Positions 1 to 7,441 of a stretch of DNA of 10,579 bases are shown one piece after another. The notes beneath the pieces were generated by a model. That model had not been told where the DNA came from and searched no databases. It was given only the letters and a program-made list of their open reading frames with translations. The DNA is from DAOMOD01 sp964526035 (lineage in GTDB: Bacteria > Pseudomonadota > Gammaproteobacteria > Xanthomonadales > BPKI01): contig CAZGKE010000122.1 of the NCBI GenBank assembly GCA_964526035.1, positions 1-10,579 on the forward strand, read 5' to 3'. The position numbers were made by a program, and so were the translations under genes. Each line of letters opens with the position of its first letter. Position 1 is the first letter of the stretch.

Positions 1-1301
1 TGGCCGTCGTGCCATTCGCGCAGCACCGGACCGCCCGACTCGTCTTGACGCTCGATCTGGCCGGCATCGCAGACATAGCCGGTCTTCACCGAATCGACGC
101 CGAGGCGCGCGTACAGCGCGAAGGCGTCTTCCAGTTGGCGCTCGTAATGACTCACCGCGCAGCCGGTTTCGTGGTGGCCGGAGAGGTGCACGCCCTTCTC
201 GCGGCCGTAGGCGGCGATCGCTTCGAGGTCGAAGTCGGCGGTGGGACGGGTGAAGTCGAAGTCCCAGCCGTTGCCGAACCACTGCCCGTCCCAGCCCGGA
301 TTCCAGCCCTCGACCAGCAGTCCACGGAAGCCGTGCTCGGCCGCGAAGTCGATGTAGCGTTTCGCATTCTTCGTGGTGGCGCCGTGCTTGGCGCCGGTGG
401 CCCAGGTCTCTGTGTCGAGGTGCAGTGACCACCAGATGCCCACATACTTCGAGGGTTTCACGAAGGCCACATCACTCAGCGCGTTGGGCTCGTTGAGATT
501 GAGGATCAGGTCGGACTCGTACAGTGCGCCCGCCGAATCCGCGATCTGCAGCGTGCGCCAGGGCGTGTGGAAGGGCAGCGCGCGGCGTACGCTGTAGCCC
601 CCGGAACCAGGCGCGAGCTGCGCGCGCAGACGCTGGCCTTCGATGCGGCGCAGCCACATCGCCGCATAGTCGACCAGAGCGGCTTCGTGGAAGGCGATAT
701 GCAGGCCGTCGGCGGTGCGCACGGTCATCGGCGTGTGCGCCGTGCCGATCTCGACCAGCGGCGTGCGCTTGTACAGGTACTCGTAGCGGTTCCATTCTCC
801 GGCCGGAATCCACCAGGCGGTGGCGGCCGGCAGCAGGTTGAACTCGGTGAGCTCATCGTCGATGACAAGCTCCGCCATGCCGTCCTGCGGCGGGAACTCG
901 TAGCGGAAGCCGAGGCCGTCGTCGTAGACGCGGAACACCACATCGAACCTGCGCCTGGCGCCGATGGACTCCACGAAGCGTGCGCGCAGTTCGTGATAGT
1001 GGTTGCGCGAGAAGCGGCGCTCGCCCCAGGGCTGTTCCCAGACTTCGTCGACGCTGTCCGTGACGGCCTCGACGAAGCTCAGATTGCGCTCGATCTTTTC
1101 GGCGCCGCGCACCAGGAAGCCCAGGCGCGAAGCTCCGATCAGCGGATCGCCGAAGCGGCTAACGCGGTAGTCGAGACGGCCCTCGACCAGATGCAGTTCG
1201 ACGCCGAGCACCTTGCCCGGCGAGTCGATGCGGGCGACCGGATCGGCATGGGCTGAGAAGGCGACTAGGACCAGAAGCAGGACCGGAAAGCGCATGGACA
1301 T
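1..1301 (-). CDS. GH97 family alpha-glucosidase (SusB-like), secreted, 3' end outside window
   Basis: Hydrolyses terminal alpha-glucosidic bonds of maltooligosaccharides, probably in the periplasm. 433 codons are visible. The N-terminus (MSMRFPVLLLVLVAFSAHA, then DPV) is a typical Sec signal with an AHA cleavage site. GH97 hallmarks follow: an N-terminal beta-sandwich region, the block KYVGIWWSLHL at the start of the catalytic barrel, then LSGHHETG with Glu378 aligning to the SusB general base (Glu439 from memory), and VKTGYV 30 residues later, as in SusB. Gly408 sits where retaining GH97 enzymes carry an Asp nucleophile, so this should be an inverting alpha-glucosidase. Family members run about 620-740 residues, so the remaining catalytic glutamates lie beyond the window. 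The ATG at 1301 is preferred because AAGGG (1309-1313) lies 7 nt upstream; an in-frame ATG at 1295 is possible. It is the last visible gene of the leftward glucan set, 163 nt after the halogenase. Confidence 0.93.
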   Translation of the reverse strand, partial: MSMRFPVLLLVLVAFSAHADPVARIDSPGKVLGVELHLVEGRLDYRVSRFGDPLIGASRLGFLVRGAEKIERNLSFVEAVTDSVDEVWEQPWGERRFSRNHYHELRARFVESIGARRRFDVVFRVYDDGLGFRYEFPPQDGMAELVIDDELTEFNLLPAATAWWIPAGEWNRYEYLYKRTPLVEIGTAHTPMTVRTADGLHIAFHEAALVDYAAMWLRRIEGQRLRAQLAPGSGGYSVRRALPFHTPWRTLQIADSAGALYESDLILNLNEPNALSDVAFVKPSKYVGIWWSLHLDTETWATGAKHGATTKNAKRYIDFAAEHGFRGLLVEGWNPGWDGQWFGNGWDFDFTRPTADFDLEAIAAYGREKGVHLSGHHETGCAVSHYERQLEDAFALYARLGVDSVKTGYVCDAGQIERQDESGGPVLREWHDG

Positions 1302-1319
1302 CAGGGAACCCTTTGGCTT

Positions 1320-1444
1320 GCCTCCCTCCTCCGCTTGCGGGGGAGGGTTGGGGAGGGGGCGGTTTGGAGCGCAGAAGCAGTGTGGTCGGACCGAGCAGAG
1401 GCCGACCCCCATCCCAACCTTCCCCCGCACGCAGGGGAAGGAGC
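1320..1444. repeat. Inverted pair of about 41-bp G-rich repeat units
   Basis: Units at 1320-1360 and 1404-1444 are imperfect reverse complements of each other: roughly 27 of 34 positions match in the best part, sharing TGCGGGGGA and GGTTGGG. Each unit also holds a short internal stem around its GCTTGC or GCACGC centre. The spacer is 43 nt. The pair fills most of the 163-nt gap between the halogenase stop and the GH97 start. The form resembles dispersed intergenic repeats of GC-rich proteobacteria (inference). Its mRNA could fold into a large hairpin and affect expression of the GH97 gene. No U-tract follows, so an intrinsic terminator is not supported. Confidence 0.7.
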
Positions 1445-1464
1445 CAGGAAGGAAAAAGAGCGAA

Positions 1465-2979
1465 TCACGCCGCCTTCGCCGCTGAGCAGTAGCGCGCCAG
1501 ATAGTCGGCATGGCTGGGCATGGCTGCGGCCGAGCGCTCCAGCACGCCGCGCACGCCTTCGAGAAACCTGTGCAGCTCGTCCTCGGGAATGAGGTCGGCC
1601 ATCGGGTGGTAGCTCTGCGGCAGAATGCCCTGCCCCAGCATCACCATCGCCCAGGACACCTCGACGAACAGCTCCTCGTGCTCGCGGTGCACGCGGGCGC
1701 TGCTGCGGAACAGGTCGATCTTCTGCTGCAGGGTGTCGGGGATCGCCATGTTCCGGCAGTCGTCCCAGAACGGCGAGTCGTCGCGCTCGGTGGCCTTGTA
1801 GTGCAGGATCAGGAAATCGCGGGCGCGCTCGAACTCGAACTGCACCATGCGGTTGTACTCATCGATTTCGACCGGATCGAAACGGCGATCTGGAAAGAAG
1901 GCGACCAGCTTGGACAGACTCGACTGGATGAAGTGGATGCTGGTCGACTCCAGCGGCTCCATGAAGCCCGATGCCAGCCCCACCGCCACCACGTTGCGGT
2001 TCCAGAACTTCCGGCGTTTTCCGGTGACGAAGCGCAGGGGGCGCGGATCCGCCAGCGCTTCCCCGTCGAGGTTGCCGAGCAGGGTCGCGGCGGCCTCGTC
2101 GTCGCTGATGTGATCGCTGCAGTAGACGTAGCCGTTGCCGATGCGGTGCTGCAGCGGAATGCGCCATTGCCAGCCGGCGCTGCGCGCGGTGGAGCGCGTG
2201 TACGGCGTGAGTTCGCCGGCCGAGGCGCAGGGCACGGCCAGCGCGCGGTTGCAGGGCAGCCAGTGGCTCCAGTCGTCGTAGCCGGTCTTCAGCGCCTGCT
2301 CGATCAGCAGGCCGCGGAACCCGGAGCAGTCGATGAACAGCTCGCCTTCGATGCGGCGGCCATCGGCCATCACCACCGCTTCGACGAAGCCGTCTTCGGC
2401 GCGCAGCACGGTATCGACCACCTTGCCCTCGATGCGGGTCACGCCACGCTGCTCGCTGTAGCCGCGCAGGAAGCGGGCATACAGGCTGGCGTCGAAATGG
2501 TAGGCGTAGGCGACGCTGCTGAGCGGCGAGTTTTCGACGTCGGCAGCGCGCAGGAAGCGGTTCTGTCGCGCGGCGATCGCGTTGAAGGTATAGGCACCGA
2601 TCTCCGGCGCCTTGCCGGCCAGGTGCGCGCGCAGCCAGTAGTGATGGAACGGCACCAGGCCAAGGTCGCGGCCGCCGATGCCCCCGAAGGCGTGGTGGTA
2701 GGCGTGTCCCTTCTTCCGCCAGTCGACGAACTCGATACCGAGCTTGAAGCTGCCCTTGGTCTCGCGCATGAACTCGTTCTCGTCGATGCCGAGCGTACCG
2801 TTGTAGTTGCGGATCTGGGGGATGGTGGCCTCGCCGACGCCGACGATGCCGATCTCTTCGGATTCGACCAGGCGAATCTCGAGCTGCCCCTCGAACAGCC
2901 TGGCCAGCACCGCGGCCGACATCCAGCCGGCGGTGCCGCCGCCGACGATGACCACCTTCTTGATGCGATTGTCGTTCAT
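1465..2979 (-). CDS. Flavin-dependent tryptophan-halogenase-family protein (PrnA/BrvH-like)
   Basis: 504 residues. The family uses FADH2, O2 and halide to make HOX, which halogenates an electron-rich aromatic such as tryptophan or indole; this member's substrate is unknown. Visible motifs are the FAD-binding GGGTAGW near residues 13-19; Lys79 in GSFKLGIEF, at the same position as the catalytic lysine of PrnA; WQWRIP at 270-275, the WxWxIP motif of flavin halogenases; and EPLEST with Glu344-Ser345, matching the PrnA Glu346-Ser347 pair. All key residues are present, so it looks active. It has no signal peptide and is probably cytoplasmic. The ATG at 2979 follows GAGGT (2987-2991) with 7 nt spacing, and the FAD fold begins right after it. 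A longer frame to 3066 would run into the REP. Homologues often sit in carbohydrate or TonB-receptor loci (from memory), but their role there is unclear. Confidence 0.92.
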   Translation of the reverse strand: MNDNRIKKVVIVGGGTAGWMSAAVLARLFEGQLEIRLVESEEIGIVGVGEATIPQIRNYNGTLGIDENEFMRETKGSFKLGIEFVDWRKKGHAYHHAFGGIGGRDLGLVPFHHYWLRAHLAGKAPEIGAYTFNAIAARQNRFLRAADVENSPLSSVAYAYHFDASLYARFLRGYSEQRGVTRIEGKVVDTVLRAEDGFVEAVVMADGRRIEGELFIDCSGFRGLLIEQALKTGYDDWSHWLPCNRALAVPCASAGELTPYTRSTARSAGWQWRIPLQHRIGNGYVYCSDHISDDEAAATLLGNLDGEALADPRPLRFVTGKRRKFWNRNVVAVGLASGFMEPLESTSIHFIQSSLSKLVAFFPDRRFDPVEIDEYNRMVQFEFERARDFLILHYKATERDDSPFWDDCRNMAIPDTLQQKIDLFRSSARVHREHEELFVEVSWAMVMLGQGILPQSYHPMADLIPEDELHRFLEGVRGVLERSAAAMPSHADYLARYCSAAKAA

Positions 2980-2986
2980 TGCATGG

Positions 2987-2991
2987 ACCTC
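2987..2991 (-). promoter_or_regulatory. Ribosome binding site deciding the halogenase start
   Basis: GAGGT on the minus strand, 7 nt before the ATG at 2979. It supports that start over the longer open frame that reads back through the REP element. Confidence 0.6.
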
Positions 2992-3010
2992 GATCCCGGT
3001 TCCGATTCCC

Positions 3011-3081
3011 TGCAGGAGCCCACCCGTGGGCGACCGCTTCGTACGCCGCGCCGCGCGGTCGCCCACGGGTGGGCACCTACA
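3011..3081. repeat. GTAG-type REP / BIME-like palindromic element
   Basis: Arms at 3011-3037 and 3055-3081 are reverse complements at 25 of 27 positions, around a 17-nt centre. Each arm is itself a small hairpin: GCCCAC-CC-GTGGGC at left, GCCCAC-GG-GTGGGC at right. Read on the minus strand the element opens with TGTAGG, the GTAG signature of REPs mobilised by RAYT (TnpA_REP) transposases in Xanthomonads. It lies between the pullulanase and halogenase genes and overlaps the last bases of the pullulanase frame. In mRNA it could protect the upstream message from 3' exonucleases or reduce downstream expression (inference). No RAYT gene is in the window. Confidence 0.8.
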
Positions 3082-5896
3082 GGGGCACTACGAACACCAC
3101 GGCGGTTCTTGGTGGAATGTTGAAACGGCCTTCGCTGGCATCGTAGCGCGCCTCCGCGGCAGCACGGCGGTCGGCGGCACCCGCAGCCGCATGCACCGGA
3201 TGCAGCACCCAGTCGCGCTCCTCCTGCCCGTCGATGCGAAGTTCGTGCGACCGTACGTCAGCGTTGATGAAATACATCACCTCGCGGAAGCTGGCGCCCG
3301 GGTAGCCTTCGCCATCGACGTAGCCGACCAGAACGGTAGGCTCCTGCTGTGCACCGGTGTTCGGCAGGCTCAATCGCGCACGTACATCGTCGGCCGTGCG
3401 CAGGCGAAACAGCGAGGAGCTGGCGCGGATCCGCAGCAGGTCGAGAAAGGCGTCGCGGGTCCAGACGATCTGCGCAGGCTCGGGCTTGATCCCGCCGTAG
3501 GCCAGCAGCGGTCGCATCCACGGCCAGTTCGGTCCGTTGTCCCAGGCCGGCGGCAAGCCCGTTCCGAAGCGGTTGTCCCGGAGCGTCCAGTCGAGGCGGT
3601 TGAACCAGTCGCCGGAATCGTAGCTGTTGCGGTCCAGCGACTTGCTGCGCAGGATCTCGCCGCCGGCATGGAAGTAGGCGATGCCCTGGCTGAAGGCGAC
3701 GATCGCCAGCCCCAGGACCTGCACCCGCGCGCGGTCCTCGCGCGAGGTGTCGTTCGGCAGACGCAGGGCGTTGATGTCGAACAGGGTCGGGTTGTCGTGA
3801 TTCTCGACATAGTTCACCACCTCGCCGGGCTGGCTGACGTAGCCCGCCGGCTGACCGCCGGCGTAGTCGATATGCTCCAGGCGCACATCGCGGTCCAGAT
3901 GGTCGCGCATCACGTAGTCACGCAGGGAACCGGCCAGGCCAACGCGCACCATGTCGGCGGTACGCTTGAGGTCCTCGCGACCGTGCGCGCCGTGGCCCAG
4001 GGCGTTCGGCGCGTAGTGCATGCCGTTCAGCCAGCCCTGCATCCGGACCAGGTCGGCGCCGCCGTCACAACAGCCGCCGCCGCGTACGGCATCGCGCGCA
4101 CGGTCGCTGAAGGTGGCGATGCCGGTGTCGTTCAAGGACAGCTGCGAGGCCTGCACGAAGCGTGCGCCGTCCATCACCTCGCCGAAGTTCCAGCCCTCGC
4201 CGAGCAGTTCGACATGGCGCCCGGCGGCCTCGTTCACCGCCGCCTGAAGACGCAGCATCGCCTCGCGCGGCTGGTGGCCCATCAGGTCGAAGCGGAAGGA
4301 ATCGATGCGATAGTCGCGCACCCAGACGACTGCCGATTCGATCATCAGCTTGGCCATCATCATGTTCTCGGTGGCAGTGTTGTCGCAGCAGGTGGAGGTT
4401 TCGATGCCGCCCTGCGCGTCGTAGCGCTGGTAGTAGCCCGGCACGATGCGATCGAGCACCGAGCGCTCGTACTGACCGGATGTGCTGGTGTGGTTGTAGA
4501 CCACGTCCATGCCGATGCGCAGGCCAGCCGCATGCAGCGCCTGCACCATTTCTCGGAACTCCAGCACGCGCACCGCACCATCGCCGGGATCGGTGGCGTA
4601 GCTGCCCTCCGGCGCGGTGAAGTGGAAGGGATCATAGCCCCAGTTGAAGCAGTCGCTGTCCTTGACCGCGGCCACGGCCGCCTGCTGCGATTCGCTGTCC
4701 GGCGCCGCTGGCGGGATCGACGGCGTCACGCAGCCGCTCTCCGGGATGGTGGCGATGTCGAACACCGGCAGCATGTGCACGTCGGTGATCCCGGCCTCGG
4801 CCAGTGCGCGCAGGTGGCGCATGCCGTGCGAGTCGGGTTCGGCGAAGGCGAGGTACTTGCCGCGCCATGCTTCGCGCACGCTGGCATCGTTGATCGAGAA
4901 GTCGCGCACGTGCAGTTCGTAGATCGCCATGTCGGTGACGGCATCGAGCTGCTTGGGGCGAACGTCCCAGTCCTGCGGCTTCAGTTCCTCGCGATCGAGA
5001 TCGCCGATCCAGGTGCGCCTGGAGTTGGTGGTGAGGCTGAGCGAGTAGGGGTCGGTGACGCGGTTGCGCACCAGGCCGGTGCCTGGCACGTAGACGTCGA
5101 CCAGCCAGGCGGCGTAGCGCCCGTGCAGGTCGCCGCGCTCGCTGCTCATCCAGACACCGCTGCGGTCGTCGTACTTGGCAGGCAGCAGCGCGCTGGCCGC
5201 CGCGAGCCCATCCGGATACAGGCACAGGGCCACGTGGGTCGCGGTCGGCGCCCAGACCTTGAACAGGGTCCGCGCCGGGACGACATGCGCGCCGAGATCG
5301 TCGACGTCGCCCGCCGCTGCGTAAAGCTCATCGAGGGCACCGGCCAGCTGGACGCGGGTGGCGTCAAGCACCCTGCCCTGCGCATCCTCCTGCACCAGCA
5401 GCAGCTGACCCCGGTGCAGCTCGCGCATCGGTGCGGCTGCGGGCACGGCGAGGGTGACGCCGGCGCCGATCCAGGCGAAGCGTGCGGCCGTGACATCGGG
5501 GAGGTCGCCGCTGAAGCCAGACAGATCGAGCGTACCTTGCGAACCAGACACGACACCGCCCGACTGCGCAATGATTCCGCCCTGGGCGGCATGATGCAGA
5601 CGGAAGCGACCGTTACCCGACTTGCCTGGCCAACTCAGCGTACGGCCATCCAGCCAGAAGGCGCGGGCATCGTAGTCGCGGCTGTCGGCATGCAGGATCC
5701 TGAAATGGCCCTCCATGTCGCAATCCCGCAGCGAAGCAGCCGCTGCAGGATTCAAGATGCAGAACATGCCGAGGAGGCACCAGACAGCACCCTGGCGGAG
5801 GGTCCTCAGCCCCGACCCGTCCGCTCCGATGTGAGTCAAGCCTGAATCCCCTCCTGCATTCCAAGCGGAGTCAGGTCGCATCGCTTTCACACTCAT
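3077..5896 (-). CDS. pulA: Pullulanase-type alpha-1,6-glucosidase (GH13, secreted)
   Basis: 939 residues; cleaves alpha-1,6 branch points of pullulan, amylopectin or branched dextrins. In order: an N-terminal extension; a hydrophobic signal core ending NPAAAA (about 37-54); an N-terminal beta domain; a CBM48-like region (about 205-300, with FKVWAPTAT at 212-220); the GH13 barrel; and a C-terminal DUF3372-like beta domain (about 820-939). The pullulanase signature is FNWGYDP (417-423). GH13 regions are DVVYNH (464-469), FRFD with nucleophile Asp537, GEGWN with acid/base Glu567, and ENHD with Asp701. Length and layout fit the TIGR02103 type. The ATG at 5896 overlaps the symporter stop by 4 nt, suggesting translational coupling. 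A TTG at 5839 with AGGAGGGG upstream (5855-5848) would give a cleaner signal peptide, so the true start is uncertain. The stop codon TAG lies within the REP. Confidence 0.95.
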   Translation of the reverse strand: MSVKAMRPDSAWNAGGDSGLTHIGADGSGLRTLRQGAVWCLLGMFCILNPAAAASLRDCDMEGHFRILHADSRDYDARAFWLDGRTLSWPGKSGNGRFRLHHAAQGGIIAQSGGVVSGSQGTLDLSGFSGDLPDVTAARFAWIGAGVTLAVPAAAPMRELHRGQLLLVQEDAQGRVLDATRVQLAGALDELYAAAGDVDDLGAHVVPARTLFKVWAPTATHVALCLYPDGLAAASALLPAKYDDRSGVWMSSERGDLHGRYAAWLVDVYVPGTGLVRNRVTDPYSLSLTTNSRRTWIGDLDREELKPQDWDVRPKQLDAVTDMAIYELHVRDFSINDASVREAWRGKYLAFAEPDSHGMRHLRALAEAGITDVHMLPVFDIATIPESGCVTPSIPPAAPDSESQQAAVAAVKDSDCFNWGYDPFHFTAPEGSYATDPGDGAVRVLEFREMVQALHAAGLRIGMDVVYNHTSTSGQYERSVLDRIVPGYYQRYDAQGGIETSTCCDNTATENMMMAKLMIESAVVWVRDYRIDSFRFDLMGHQPREAMLRLQAAVNEAAGRHVELLGEGWNFGEVMDGARFVQASQLSLNDTGIATFSDRARDAVRGGGCCDGGADLVRMQGWLNGMHYAPNALGHGAHGREDLKRTADMVRVGLAGSLRDYVMRDHLDRDVRLEHIDYAGGQPAGYVSQPGEVVNYVENHDNPTLFDINALRLPNDTSREDRARVQVLGLAIVAFSQGIAYFHAGGEILRSKSLDRNSYDSGDWFNRLDWTLRDNRFGTGLPPAWDNGPNWPWMRPLLAYGGIKPEPAQIVWTRDAFLDLLRIRASSSLFRLRTADDVRARLSLPNTGAQQEPTVLVGYVDGEGYPGASFREVMYFINADVRSHELRIDGQEERDWVLHPVHAAAGAADRRAAAEARYDASEGRFNIPPRTAVVFVVPL
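5848..5855 (-). promoter_or_regulatory. Strong Shine-Dalgarno-like site inside the pullulanase 5' region
   Basis: AGGAGGGG on the minus strand, followed after 8 nt by an in-frame TTG (5839-5837). Starting there, the protein would begin (M)THIGADGSG and reach the hydrophobic core after about 18 residues, a normal signal peptide. The upstream ATGs at 5896 and 5881 have no comparable site. It may be the true ribosome binding site or a chance purine run. Confidence 0.4.
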
Positions 5897-7314
5897 GCCC
5901 GCGCCCCGATCGCAGCTGTACCCGGCCTTGCCAGCGCCCGATCTACCAGCCAGATCACTGCCAGCGATGAAGCCAGGGTGATGAACATCAGGTGGATGTA
6001 GTGCAGCGGCGACCACACGAAGGTGAAGCCTGCATACATCAACACGCCGAAGCCGAGTCCCGCCTTGATCGCGGCCCCCCGAACACCCGCCATCAGCACC
6101 GCGGCCAGGAATGCGGCAAGAACCGGCATCGAGTACAGCCCGTTGAGGCGCTGCAGCAGGTCGATGATGCTGCGTGCGTGCTGGAACATCGGCACCATGG
6201 CCACCGCAGTGCAGGCCGCCACCACCGCCACCATCTGACCCACGCGTCGCACATTGGCATGAGGGTTGAAGTACTTCAGGTGGATATCGCAGGTGTACAG
6301 CGCGGACGCCGAGTTGAGGCAGGAATTGAAGCTCGACAGCACCGCTCCGGCAATCACCGCGGCAAAGGCACCCGACAGCCACGGCGGCAGCACGTCGCCC
6401 ACCAGACGCCCGTAGGCGACATCGCCGATGCCGCCATAAAGCTTGTAGGCGACGATGCCGGGCAGCACCACGATGAAGGGAATCACCAGCTTGAAGCCGA
6501 CCGCCACATAGATGCCCTTCTGCGCCTCGCGCACCGACTTCGCCGCCAGCGTGCGCTGCACGATCACCATGTTGGTGCCCCAGTAGAAGATGTGAATGAA
6601 CAGCATGCCGGTGAGCAGGGTGTGCCAGGGGATGTCGGAGTCGGAATCGCCCCACAGCGTGAGGCGCTCGGTCGGCACGCCGGACAGATCCCAGCCGATG
6701 GCGTTCAGGGCGAACACCGTCACCAGCGTGCCGATCACCAGCAGGCCGATGCCGTTGAAGGTGTCGGAGATTGCGATCGCACGCAGCCCTCCGAAGGCGG
6801 CGTAGGCGAGGCCGGCCGCGGCGAACAGGGCGGCGATCACCACGATCGGAAGCTGCAGATCGAACATCGCCTTCATGAACACCGAACCGGTATAGAGCAC
6901 CACCGGCAGCAGGATGAAGAAGTAGCCGAGCAGGAACAGCAAGGACACCGCGGTGCGCACGCCAGCGTCACCGGAGCGGCGTTCCAGCAGTTCCGTGGTG
7001 GTGGTGCAGTTGTGCTTGTAGTAGAGCGGCACCAGCACCCAGGCGAGCACCAGCAGGCCGGCGGCAGCGCCGAACTCCCACCATGCCACCAGGAATTGCT
7101 GCGCGCCGTTCATGCCGACGATCTGCTCGGCGCTGATGTTGGTCAGCAGCAGAGAGCCGGCAATGAACGGCCACGACAGCTTGCCGCCGGCCAGGAAGTA
7201 CTCGCGCGCCGCGTCCGGCGAACGCTCGGCGCGAAGACAGCGCCAATACGTGGTCACCGCGACCAGCAGGGTCAAGCCGAGAAAGATCCCCATCTGCACG
7301 CCATAGGCGCTCAT
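5893..7314 (-). CDS. Sodium:solute symporter (SSS family, vSGLT-like), probable sugar importer
   Basis: 473-residue integral inner-membrane protein with about a dozen hydrophobic segments; the family couples Na+ entry to solute uptake. SSS hallmarks are EYFLAGGKLSW (39-48), TNISAEQIVGMNG (58-70), GGLRAIAISDTFNG (175-188), NMVIVQRTLAAKS (248-260) and SSFNSCLNSASALYTCDI (327-344). Compared from memory with Vibrio vSGLT, the galactose contacts appear conserved: Asn59, Gln64, Glu80, Asn248, Lys275 and Gln388. The Na+-site serines correspond to Ser327/Ser328. This favours a hexose, most likely glucose, over amino acids or carboxylates (inference). It is shorter than vSGLT (543) and lacks its last helix. 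ATG 7314 is preferred over an adjacent GTG at 7317; only a G-run (7320-7325) precedes it. It is the first gene of the leftward set, overlapping the pullulanase by 4 nt. Confidence 0.92.
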   Translation of the reverse strand: MSAYGVQMGIFLGLTLLVAVTTYWRCLRAERSPDAAREYFLAGGKLSWPFIAGSLLLTNISAEQIVGMNGAQQFLVAWWEFGAAAGLLVLAWVLVPLYYKHNCTTTTELLERRSGDAGVRTAVSLLFLLGYFFILLPVVLYTGSVFMKAMFDLQLPIVVIAALFAAAGLAYAAFGGLRAIAISDTFNGIGLLVIGTLVTVFALNAIGWDLSGVPTERLTLWGDSDSDIPWHTLLTGMLFIHIFYWGTNMVIVQRTLAAKSVREAQKGIYVAVGFKLVIPFIVVLPGIVAYKLYGGIGDVAYGRLVGDVLPPWLSGAFAAVIAGAVLSSFNSCLNSASALYTCDIHLKYFNPHANVRRVGQMVAVVAACTAVAMVPMFQHARSIIDLLQRLNGLYSMPVLAAFLAAVLMAGVRGAAIKAGLGFGVLMYAGFTFVWSPLHYIHLMFITLASSLAVIWLVDRALARPGTAAIGARA

Positions 7315-7387
7315 CACTGCCCCCCACAGGCATTCATTCGGGATGCAACCTAACCCTGAAAAACCTCCATGGATCGCGCATTTGCCA

Positions 7388-7401
7388 TGAATACGTATGC
7401 A
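7388..7401. promoter_or_regulatory. Putative LacI-family-type operator
   Basis: TGAATACGTATGCA matches its reverse complement at 12 of 14 positions, with a perfect core ATACGTAT centred on CG. LacI-family operators are typically even palindromes with a central CG, and such regulators commonly control glucan and maltose loci. Its place between divergent gene sets, about 75 nt from either start codon, suits a shared operator. The regulator is not in the window, so the assignment rests on form and position. Confidence 0.45.
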
Positions 7402-7441
7402 GGTGGGACAAGCATCGGGGCGGCAGTGGCTAAGCTGTCGA

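Noticed and set aside
2980..3066. N-terminal extension of the halogenase from 3066
   Set aside because: Those codons come largely from the REP element, and a good ribosome binding site precedes the ATG at 2979.
3011..3081. REP hairpins as an intrinsic terminator
   Set aside because: No T-run follows on either strand, so Rho-independent termination is not supported.
1510..3123. 537-codon open frame antisense to the halogenase
   Set aside because: Shadow frame of the halogenase gene that also reads through the REP; no domain is recognisable.
2807..5845. 1012-codon open frame antisense to the pullulanase
   Set aside because: It mirrors the codon periodicity of the GC-rich gene on the other strand. 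It is Val/Ala/Arg/His-rich with no recognisable domain, and the opposite strand has full GH13 motifs.
5897..6655. Open extension of the pullulanase frame upstream to 6655
   Set aside because: It runs inside the symporter gene in another frame and has no pullulanase-like content; the signal peptide begins downstream.
5992..7353. 453-codon open frame antisense to the symporter
   Set aside because: Extremely His/Gln/Arg-rich low-complexity translation, typical of the reverse of a membrane-protein gene. The symporter motifs are unambiguous.
7368..7389. CATGG/CCATG inverted repeat next to the palindrome
   Set aside because: Only five paired bases over a 12-nt spacer, easily expected by chance.
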